A stretch of DNA of 64,000 bases from Clostridia bacterium (GTDB taxonomy: Bacteria > Bacillota > Clostridia > Oscillospirales > Acutalibacteraceae). Positions 57,515 to 64,000 of the stretch are shown piece after piece. The stretch spans positions 124,001 through 188,000 of the forward strand of contig JAFQHU010000008.1 in NCBI GenBank assembly GCA_017397845.1. The letters run 5' to 3'. Under the pieces are notes generated by a model. The model did no database searches and was not told the DNA's origin. It saw only the letters and a program-made list of their open reading frames with translations. A program made the translations under genes and the position numbers. Positions within the stretch are counted from its first letter, which is position 1; the number at the start of each line of letters is the position of its first letter.

Positions 57515-59266
57515 TTATTTGTTATACATAGGTCTTGCCTTGTATGATGTGTGGAGGAGCTTGTGAGCTTTATGGCTGTTGGGCTCGCCTAAGAATTCAG
57601 CATAAATTGTCTTAACATCTTCGTTTTCGTGACTCTTTCTTGAAGGACGGTTTTTGTCATTTTCGTAAAGAGCTGAAGCACGGAGAGCTTTAAGATCTGT
57701 GAAGTTACGGGTAGTTGCATCCTGAACAGGCTGACCGCCACCGTTGATGCATCCGCCGGGACAACCCATGATTTCGATAAAGGTGTAATCGGCTGTGCCG
57801 TCCTTAACCTTTTCCATGAGAGCCTTGGCGTTCTTTGTGCCGCTGGCAATAGCAACCTTAACGTCAAGGTCGCCGAGCTTGTAGGATGCTTCCTTGATGC
57901 CTTCCATGCCGCGGACATCGTGGAATTCGGGCTTTTCGAGGCTTTCGCCTGTTATAACCTCAGCTGCTGTACGAAGAGCAGCTTCCATAACACCGCCTGT
58001 TGCGCCGAAGATAACAGCAGCACCTGTACCCTGACCGAGAGGAGCGTCACAGCTTTCGTCGGGAAGGAGAGCAAAGTTGATACCTGCAGTGTTAATCATT
58101 CTGCCGAGCTCTCTGGTGGTAAGAACATAGTCAACGTCAGCGTAACCGCTTGCGTCCATAGTGTCTCTGCCGCATTCGAACTTTTTGGCGGTACAGGGCA
58201 TAATAGCTACTGAAACGATATCCTTGGGATCGATGCCGTTCTTTTCAGCGTAGTAAGTTTTGATAACTGCGCCCTGCATCTGCATGGGAGATTTACATGT
58301 GGAAAGATGGTCGAGCTCTGTGGGATAGTAGTGCTCACAGTATTTGATCCAACCGGGTGAGCAGGAAGTAATCATGGGAAGCACGCCACCGTTTTTAACT
58401 CTGTCGAGAAGCTCTGTTGCTTCTTCCATAATGGTAAGGTCAGCACCGAAGTTGGTGTCGAATACCTTGTCAAAGCCGAGACGACGGAGAGCGGCAAACA
58501 TTTTGCCTGTTACATCTGTGCCTACGGGCATACCGAAGCATTCGCCGAGAGTTGCACGGATTGCGGGAGCAGCCTGAACTACTACGTGCTTGGTTTCATC
58601 GTTGATAGCTTCAAATACCTTTGCGGTGTCGTCCTTTTCGTAGATAGCACCTACGGGGCAGTTTACGATACACTGACCGCAGGAGATGCATGATGTGGTA
58701 TCAAGACCGAGCTCGAAGGGTGAGCCGATGTGTGTGTCGATACCGCGGGCATTTGCGCCGATAACGCCGATGCTCTGGTTGTTACATGCGGCAACACAGC
58801 GGCGGCAAAGGATACATTTGTTGTTGTCTCTTACCATATGAGCTGCCGAGAAATCGAGCTCGTAAACGGGCTTAAAGCCGTCATATTTGTCTTCGGTTTC
58901 TACGCCGTATTCTTTGCAAAGCTTCTGAAGTTCGCAGTTACCGCTTCTGATACAGCTGAGACATTTTCTTTCGTGGGTTGAAAGGATGAGCTCTAAAGTT
59001 GTCTTTCTTGCCTTACGAACCTTTTCGCTGTTTGTAAAGATTTCTGTTCCGTCTCTTTCGATGGGGAATACACAGGCAGCTACAAGGCTTCTTGCGCCCT
59101 TTACTTCGACGACGCAGAAACGGCAGGCGCCGATTTCATTGATTTCTTTGAGGAAGCAGAGGGTGGGGATTTCAATACCAACCTGTCTTGCTGCTTCGAG
59201 GATTGTTGTACCGTAAGGTACGCTGCAAGGCATACCGTTAATTTTGATATTAAGCATATTTTCCAT
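57515..59266 (-). CDS. hydA: NADH-dependent [FeFe]-hydrogenase, catalytic subunit
   Basis: 583 residues. Makes or consumes H2 at the H-cluster. Domains in order: plant-type [2Fe-2S] at 1-80 (Cys in CFLKEINEIGACRFC and CVF), His-ligated [4Fe-4S] (HERKCLSCIRSGNC, about 97-110), two [4Fe-4S] ferredoxin clusters (CILCRRCVAAC about 147-157; CISCGQCIVNCP about 190-201), then the H-domain. H-cluster motifs: TSCSPGW (L1, about 297-303), MPCTAKKFE (L2, about 351-359) and MGCPGGCINGGGQP (L3, about 493-506). This is the group A M3-type architecture used in bifurcating HydABC complexes. Last gene of the hyd operon. Confidence 0.97.
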   Translation of the reverse strand: MENMLNIKINGMPCSVPYGTTILEAARQVGIEIPTLCFLKEINEIGACRFCVVEVKGARSLVAACVFPIERDGTEIFTNSEKVRKARKTTLELILSTHERKCLSCIRSGNCELQKLCKEYGVETEDKYDGFKPVYELDFSAAHMVRDNNKCILCRRCVAACNNQSIGVIGANARGIDTHIGSPFELGLDTTSCISCGQCIVNCPVGAIYEKDDTAKVFEAINDETKHVVVQAAPAIRATLGECFGMPVGTDVTGKMFAALRRLGFDKVFDTNFGADLTIMEEATELLDRVKNGGVLPMITSCSPGWIKYCEHYYPTELDHLSTCKSPMQMQGAVIKTYYAEKNGIDPKDIVSVAIMPCTAKKFECGRDTMDASGYADVDYVLTTRELGRMINTAGINFALLPDESCDAPLGQGTGAAVIFGATGGVMEAALRTAAEVITGESLEKPEFHDVRGMEGIKEASYKLGDLDVKVAIASGTKNAKALMEKVKDGTADYTFIEIMGCPGGCINGGGQPVQDATTRNFTDLKALRASALYENDKNRPSRKSHENEDVKTIYAEFLGEPNSHKAHKLLHTSYKARPMYNK

Positions 59267-59280
59267 TATTGCGTACCTCC

Positions 59281-61068
59281 TTATTTCTTAATGATAGCTT
59301 TGAATTTACATGAATCCATACATACGCCGCACTTGATGCACTTTGATGTATCTATGGTGTGAGCTTCCTTGACTGCGCCTGAGATGGCACCTACGGGACA
59401 CTTCTTAGCGCAAAGGGTACAGCCCTTACACTTGTCAGCCTCGATGGAGAATGAAAGGAGATCCTTACATACACCTGCGGGGCATTTTTTGTCTACTACG
59501 TGAGCTATATATTCGTCACGGAAGAACTTAAGAGTGGAAAGAACAGGGTTGGGAGCTGTCTGACCGAGACCGCAGAGAGAGTTTTCCTTGATGTAGTAGC
59601 AAAGCTCTTCGAGCTTGTCAATGTCTTCGAGTGTGCCCTTACCTGATGTGATTTTGTCGAGAATTTCGAGAAGTCTTCTGGTACCTACACGGCAGGGAGT
59701 ACACTTACCGCAGGATTCATCAACTGTGAAGTCAAGGAAGAACTTAGCGATGTCAACCATACAGTTGTCTTCGTCCATTACGATAAGACCGCCTGAACCC
59801 ATCATGCAGCCGATAGCTGTAAGGTTGTCATAGTCGATGGGAGTGTCCATAAGATGAGCGGGAATACATCCGCCTGAGGGACCGCCTGTCTGAGCAGCCT
59901 TGAATGCTTTTCCGTTGGGGATACCGCCGCCGATTTCGTAAATAACGTCACGGAGAGTGGTGCCCATAGGAACTTCAACGAGACCGGTGTTTGTGATTTT
60001 ACCGCCGAGAGCGAATACCTTGGTACCCTTTGATTTTTCGGTACCCATTGAAGCAAACCAGTCAGCACCGTTACGGATGATGGCGGGAATGTTTGCGAAG
60101 GTTTCAACGTTGTTTTCTGTGGTGGGTTTACCGAAAAGACCTTTTACTGCGGGGTAGGGAGGACGGGGTCTGGGCTCGCCTCTGTTACCTTCGATGGAGG
60201 TCATAAGAGCAGTTTCTTCACCGCATACGAAAGCACCTGCACCGAGTTTTACGAAAAGGTCGAAGTCAAAGCCTGAGCCGAAGATGTTTTTACCGAGGAG
60301 ACCCATTTCTCTTGCTTGATTGATGGCGATCTGCAAACGTGCTACAGCGATGGGATATTCGGCACGAACATAGATGTAGCCTTCGGTAGCGCCGGTAGCA
60401 TAACCGCAAATAGCCATAGCTTCTATGATACAGTGGGGATCACCTTCGAGAACGGAACGGTCCATGAATGCACCGGGGTCACCTTCGTCGGCGTTACATA
60501 CTACATATTTCTGGTCAGCCTTGTTGGCTGCTGTGAAGCTCCATTTGAGACCGGTGGGGAATCCGCCGCCGCCTCTGCCGCGAAGACCTGAATCCTTGAC
60601 TATCTGAATAACCTGTTCGGGAGTGAGCTGAGTAAGACATTTACCGAGAGCCTGATAGCCATCATAAGCGATGTATTCATTGATGTCTTCGGGGTTGATA
60701 ACGCCGCAGTTGCCGAGTGCAACTCTCTTTTGCTTTTTATAGAAGTTGGTGTCGTTGAGGCCTTTGATTTTTTCGGGAGTTACGGTTTCTTTGTAAAGAA
60801 GACGTGTAACCATACGGCCTTTGAGAAGATGTTCTTCAACGATTTCGGGAACGTCTTCTACTTTAACCTCTGAATAGAAGCAGCCTTCGGGATAAACGAT
60901 CATAATGGGACCGAGAGCGCAAAGACCGAAGCAGCCTGTACGGATAACCTGTACTTCATTTTCGAGACCCTTTGCCTTAAGCTCAGCTTCCATTGTTTCG
61001 ATGATTTTCTGTGAATTTGAAGAGGTACATCCGGTACCGCCGCAAACGAGCACATGAGAACGATACAT
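59281..61068 (-). CDS. hydB: NADH-binding subunit of bifurcating hydrogenase (HydB/NuoF-like)
   Basis: 595 residues. FMN and NADH subunit that hands electrons between NAD(H), ferredoxin and HydA. Domains: N-terminal thioredoxin-like [2Fe-2S] (CGGTGCTSSNS, 9-19; RTGCFGLCALGP near 43-54), NuoF core with GRGGGGFPTGLKW (FMN/NADH glycine loop, about 165-177) and CNADEGDPGAFMDR (about 191-204), SLBB-like region, CGKCTPCRVGTRR (4Fe-4S, about 452-464), then two C-terminal ferredoxin clusters (CKGCTLCAKKCPVGAI; CIKCGVCMDSCKFKAI). 14 bases upstream of hydA. Matches HydB of Thermotoga/Acetobacterium-type complexes. Confidence 0.96.
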   Translation of the reverse strand: MYRSHVLVCGGTGCTSSNSQKIIETMEAELKAKGLENEVQVIRTGCFGLCALGPIMIVYPEGCFYSEVKVEDVPEIVEEHLLKGRMVTRLLYKETVTPEKIKGLNDTNFYKKQKRVALGNCGVINPEDINEYIAYDGYQALGKCLTQLTPEQVIQIVKDSGLRGRGGGGFPTGLKWSFTAANKADQKYVVCNADEGDPGAFMDRSVLEGDPHCIIEAMAICGYATGATEGYIYVRAEYPIAVARLQIAINQAREMGLLGKNIFGSGFDFDLFVKLGAGAFVCGEETALMTSIEGNRGEPRPRPPYPAVKGLFGKPTTENNVETFANIPAIIRNGADWFASMGTEKSKGTKVFALGGKITNTGLVEVPMGTTLRDVIYEIGGGIPNGKAFKAAQTGGPSGGCIPAHLMDTPIDYDNLTAIGCMMGSGGLIVMDEDNCMVDIAKFFLDFTVDESCGKCTPCRVGTRRLLEILDKITSGKGTLEDIDKLEELCYYIKENSLCGLGQTAPNPVLSTLKFFRDEYIAHVVDKKCPAGVCKDLLSFSIEADKCKGCTLCAKKCPVGAISGAVKEAHTIDTSKCIKCGVCMDSCKFKAIIKK

Positions 61069-61081
61069 TTATACTTCCTCC

Positions 61082-61453
61082 TTATTTAGCGATAGCACCA
61101 ACGGTATATTCCACTACGGGATTGCCGTTTACGAGATGGTCAACAACGATTCTTGCAACCTTTTCTTCAGTAAGCTGAACATAGGTTACCTTTTCCTTAC
61201 CGGGAACCATAACCTCAGCGATGGGCTCGTACTGGCACATACCGATACATCCTGTCTGTGCTATGGTAACATTTGTAAGGTTACGCTTTGCTGTTTCTTC
61301 TACGAATTTATTCATTACAGGTCTTGCGCCTGCTGCGATACCGCAGGTAGCCATACCGACAACAACTCTGGTGAGTTCGGTAGAATCATCACGTGCTGTA
61401 AGGTTAGCTTTGGCAGCATCTCTTAATGCCATAAGTTCTTCAAGAGTTTTCAT
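61082..61453 (-). CDS. Thioredoxin-like [2Fe-2S] ferredoxin of hydrogenase operon
   Basis: 123 residues from the ATG at 61453, behind GGAGGTG; longer frames have no SD. Thioredoxin-fold [2Fe-2S] protein with Cys in VGMATCGIAAGARPV (about 34-48) and the AQTGCIGMCQYEP pair (about 72-84). Similar small proteins are regular members of clostridial hyd operons between the HATPase and hydB and probably act as an electron carrier or accessory subunit; their precise role is not settled. 13 bases before hydB. Confidence 0.9.
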   Translation of the reverse strand: MKTLEELMALRDAAKANLTARDDSTELTRVVVGMATCGIAAGARPVMNKFVEETAKRNLTNVTIAQTGCIGMCQYEPIAEVMVPGKEKVTYVQLTEEKVARIVVDHLVNGNPVVEYTVGAIAK

Positions 61454-61457
61454 TAAT

Positions 61458-62003
61458 TTACACCTCCGTAAATTGTTTCGTGTTTTCAGTGATATAATCT
61501 TTGAGCCAAGCGGTGATGCTCGGTTCATTAAGGGGAACATCGCCCAAAATTTCTTTAAGCTGTCTCGTGTCCACGGTGAAGCTTTTGTCGTCAACCTGTC
61601 TTACATATACGAAATCGATGTGAAGATTCATCGTCACGAGAGTAATTACCGTTGAGCACATATCACCTATGGGAGTAAAGTCGAGGTGGTCTGTACGGAA
61701 AACGGCCGTGGTTTTTGTACCTGCACCGGGGGTGCTTTCGATGTCAAAGGAGCCTCCGGTCATTTCCGCTGCCATTCTGAAAAGGGGAATACCCATTCCG
61801 ACCTTTCTGGTGGTGCGTGTGGTGAAAAACGGGTCTTTGACCTTTAAAAGCTGCTCGGCAGTCATGCCCTTGCCGTCGTCGCTTACTGAAATTTTCAGGG
61901 TCTTTGTCTTCGTGTTTTCGATAAGCTCGATTTTAATCAGTGATGCTTCTGCCCTCACTGAATTTTGCGCTATATCGAGCACATTAAGAGAGAGTTCCCG
62001 CAT
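61458..62003 (-). CDS. HATPase-domain protein in hydrogenase operon
   Basis: 181 residues. Single GHKL ATPase domain without a dimerisation/phosphoacceptor part: N-box DIAQNSVRAEAS (10-21), G1 SDDGKGM (about 41-47), F-box DPFFTTR (about 56-62), G2 VGMGIPLFRMAAE (about 67-79). C-terminal about 60 residues have no catalytic motif. The frame overlaps the NuoE stop by one base (TGATG). Such stand-alone ATP-binding proteins recur in clostridial NAD(P)-linked hydrogenase operons; the role is unknown, possibly regulatory like an anti-sigma kinase. Confidence 0.88.
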   Translation of the reverse strand: MRELSLNVLDIAQNSVRAEASLIKIELIENTKTKTLKISVSDDGKGMTAEQLLKVKDPFFTTRTTRKVGMGIPLFRMAAEMTGGSFDIESTPGAGTKTTAVFRTDHLDFTPIGDMCSTVITLVTMNLHIDFVYVRQVDDKSFTVDTRQLKEILGDVPLNEPSITAWLKDYITENTKQFTEV

Positions 62004-62500
62004 CAGTTCATATATTTGTCAAGAATGCCTTTAACGTCTTTTGCTGTGATTTTGCCGTAAACGTCGTCATTAACCGTAAGAACGGGAGCGAGACCGCAGG
62101 CGCCGATGCAGCGGCAGGCTGTGAGTGAGAATTTTCCGTCGGCAGTGCATTCATCCGCACCGATACCGAGCTGTGCGGAAAGTTCATCGAAAATTTCCTG
62201 TGCAGCCTTAACGTAGCAGGCAGTACCAAGACAAACGGAGATTGCGTATTCTCCTTTGGGAGAAAGTGCAAACTGAGCATAGAATGTAGCAACGCCGTAA
62301 ACCTTTTCGAGGGGTACGTTCATACCGTCTGCAATCTTCTGCTGAACTTCAAAGGGGAGATAACCGTAAATGTCCTGTGCAACCTGCATTACATGCATAA
62401 GCTGGCTGTTGTCTCCTGTGCATTCAGCGATAACTGCGTCGAGTTTAGTTGCCTGTTCAGGTGTGTCCTTGAACGGGAGTGTGCTGATTTTTTTAAGCAT
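62003..62500 (-). CDS. hydC: NuoE-like [2Fe-2S] subunit of hydrogenase complex (HydC-like)
   Basis: 165 residues from the ATG at 62500, preceded by AGGAGG; upstream frame extension has no SD. Thioredoxin-fold NuoE family: helical N-terminus (LMHVMQVAQDIYGYLPFEVQ, about 36-55), VYGVATFYAQFALSPKGEY, then cluster ligands in CLGTACYVKAA (about 91-101) and TACRCIGACGLAPV (about 128-141). It relays electrons from the NuoF-like FMN site. First gene of the hyd operon, so regulatory elements lie in 62501-62946. Confidence 0.93.
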   Translation of the reverse strand: MLKKISTLPFKDTPEQATKLDAVIAECTGDNSQLMHVMQVAQDIYGYLPFEVQQKIADGMNVPLEKVYGVATFYAQFALSPKGEYAISVCLGTACYVKAAQEIFDELSAQLGIGADECTADGKFSLTACRCIGACGLAPVLTVNDDVYGKITAKDVKGILDKYMN

Positions 62501-62946
62501 TGACTTTTGTCCTCCTTTAAACGGATTTTCCGTTAAATTTTGTAAGTTGCAGAGACTCTTTTGATTACAGAGAACCCTACAATAATCCATACTCCTAAAT
62601 AATAACATATTCCGCACAAAAAATCTACTGAATTTTTAATTTTAATAAGGTAATTTTCGGTTTTTCACTTTTTAACAAAAAAAGACTTTATTTTTATGGT
62701 AATTTTAACAATTTAACAAGCCATTTCCCTTTGTTTTAATAGGAATTCAGCACTTTTTTCCGTCTTCGGATCAGACCGTTTTTTAAAGGTAATATGCACA
62801 AAATATTTCTGTTATTTTTGTTGGAAAGCACAAAGTTGTGTTTGCAAAAAGTAGCCTGTATTGACTTTTAAAAATCATAATGTATAATAAAAAAATGAAC
62901 AGTATTATTATGGTACTGCAAATAGTATATGAAAGGAAAAAACATC
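62501..62946. promoter_or_regulatory. Divergent promoter region between hyd operon and GH5 gene
   Basis: No gene seen. The plus strand carries TTGACT (62861-62866), 16-base spacer, TATAAT (62883-62888) for the GH5 gene. The minus strand has an extended -10, TGTTATTAT (near 62600), as the best hyd promoter candidate, without a clear -35. The rest is AT-rich, with a small AACGGA/TCCGTT hairpin near 62520-62535. No riboswitch recognised. Confidence 0.5.
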
Positions 62947-64000
62947 ATGAAAACTTTTAAAAGAACACTCAGCCTTCTGCTTGCAGTTTTAATGGCGTTT
63001 TCCGTTTGTACCGTTGCGTTCGCAGAGGGTGAAACAGCCGAAGCACCGACGGAAACTACAGGCTTTACCGATGAAGATTTTCTTTCCGTAAAGGGCAGAA
63101 AAATCTTTAATCAAAAGGGCGAAGAAATTCAGCTCAAGGGCGTGAATATCGGCGCATGGCTCGTCCGTGAAAACTGGCTCAATCCTGATGACGTCGATGT
63201 TGAATATAAGTCAAAGCTGACAGAAGATCAGCAGAAAAAATATTGGGGTACTTTATATGAAGACCTGACAGAGGAACAGAAAACCGTATTTGATCCGTAT
63301 TACGGAAAAAAATATGACGGTGAAATGGTTTATGATGTATTGGAAAAGCGCTTCGGCAGAGAAAAGGCTCAGGAGCTTCTCAATACCTTCTATGACAATT
63401 GGTTCACCGAATGGGATCTCGATAACATCAAATCACTTGGCTTCAACTGCATCCGTGTGCCCTTCTGGTACAGAAATTTCTACTATGACGATAAGGGCAC
63501 CAAAATTCTCGACGAAAACGGTGAATGGGATTTCTCCCGTCTTGATTGGGTAGTCAAAGAATGTGCAGAGAGAGAAATATATGTTATTCTTGATATGCAC
63601 GGTGCTGTAGGCTCTCAGAGTGATGCGCCCCATTCAGGCAGAGGCTTTGGCGGTGCAAAGCTTATGGAAAACAGCGAGCAGGGTGAAAGATACCGTGAGC
63701 TTACCGATGAGCTCTGGACAGCCATTGCTCAGAGATTCAACGGCAACCCCGCAGTGGCTATGTATGACCTTCTCAATGAGCCTATGTGTGATGTTCAGTG
63801 CACTGAGATAGAAAGAAGAATTAAGAACGAAAAGATCTACACCCGTCTTTATGACACAGTCCGTGCTGTTGATGAGGATCACATCATCACCATGGAAGCC
63901 ATCTGGACCGGCTTCGCTCTTCCCTACAGCTTTATGAAGGGTTGGCACGATGTAGTATATCAGGTTCATTTTTATAATAACTCTGACTTTATCTTCACAT
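62947..64000 (+). CDS. Secreted GH5-family glycoside hydrolase (C-terminus beyond window)
   Basis: 351 residues visible, open at the right edge. SD AAAGGA and a signal peptide (1-27, CTVAFA-EG). Catalytic TIM barrel of GH5: LKGVNIGAWLVRENWL (about 63-78), NIKSLGFNCIRVPFWYRNFY (about 160-179; core CIRVPF), VILDMHGAVGSQ (about 216-227), acid/base Glu in YDLLNEPMCD (about 273-282) and YQVHFYNNSDF near the end. The nucleophile Glu would be past the window. Likely extracellular endo- or exo-beta-glucanase/mannanase; substrate undecided. Its products could feed the beta-mannosidase at 13454. Confidence 0.92.
   Translation, partial: MKTFKRTLSLLLAVLMAFSVCTVAFAEGETAEAPTETTGFTDEDFLSVKGRKIFNQKGEEIQLKGVNIGAWLVRENWLNPDDVDVEYKSKLTEDQQKKYWGTLYEDLTEEQKTVFDPYYGKKYDGEMVYDVLEKRFGREKAQELLNTFYDNWFTEWDLDNIKSLGFNCIRVPFWYRNFYYDDKGTKILDENGEWDFSRLDWVVKECAEREIYVILDMHGAVGSQSDAPHSGRGFGGAKLMENSEQGERYRELTDELWTAIAQRFNGNPAVAMYDLLNEPMCDVQCTEIERRIKNEKIYTRLYDTVRAVDEDHIITMEAIWTGFALPYSFMKGWHDVVYQVHFYNNSDFIFT

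Overview
The window looks like a chromosomal segment of a strictly anaerobic Gram-positive of class Clostridia, probably an uncultured gut Oscillospiraceae/Ruminococcaceae-type organism. The evidence is a bifurcating-type [FeFe]-hydrogenase operon, rubrerythrin, ECF-type vitamin transport components, large PurL of the clostridial/gammaproteobacterial type, SigH-like and ECF sigma factors, secreted leucine-rich and Cys-module surface proteins, and strong Shine-Dalgarno sites with TTGACA/TATAAT promoters. I see no rRNA, tRNA, CRISPR array, transposase or phage gene, and the assignment to a family is inference.

Layout. 1-2057 (minus): the end of a cell-elongation/division pair, a SEDS glycosyltransferase (cut by the window edge) coupled to a double-FHA membrane protein. 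2187-6982 (minus): L-arabinose isomerase, an FGGY sugar kinase and a secreted metallophosphoesterase. 7118-8435 (minus): a cobalamin-riboswitch transcript encoding an anchored DUF4430 protein and an ECF substrate-binding subunit. 8447-16947 (plus): glycerophosphodiesterase, HAD protein, a surface protein with three near-identical ~250-residue repeats, beta-mannosidase and an alpha/beta hydrolase. 17015-22111: XRE regulator, BspA-like LRR protein, a gene-free AT-rich stretch with palindromic elements, esterase, SigH-like sigma factor, zinc-ribbon protein and a small membrane protein.

22208-36504 (minus): an eleven-gene de novo purine operon (purE-C-F-M-N-O-B-AICAR formyltransferase-glyA-D-L) behind one promoter and a ZTP (pfl) riboswitch with an overlapping terminator. 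Two features stand out. The amidotransferase PurF has lost its N-terminal cysteine and much of the glutaminase site while keeping PRPP and Fe-S motifs. IMP synthesis is split between a stand-alone AICAR formyltransferase and an archaeal-type cyclohydrolase PurO.

36608-57288: rubrerythrin, cytosolic sulfatase with an odd acidic/basic N-terminal extension, ECF sigma/anti-sigma pair, SH3-C39 secreted protein, second glycerophosphodiesterase, metallochaperone, sugar symporter, patatin, amylomaltase, YbhJ-like aconitase-family protein, rpsO-pnp, a cytosolic lipase, a PanT-like ECF substrate subunit, a nitroreductase and a DUF5412 protein. 57515-62500 (minus): NADH-dependent [FeFe]-hydrogenase operon (NuoE-like, HATPase, 2Fe-2S, HydB, HydA). 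62947-end (plus): secreted GH5 glycoside hydrolase, truncated by the window.

Three classes of interspersed sequence occur between genes: a ~70-nt cloverleaf-shaped palindromic element (two inverted copies ~38 kb apart), a CCTCTCC double-hairpin element with a covarying second stem (four copies), and short GCATTCCGAA-type tracts. Their function is unknown.
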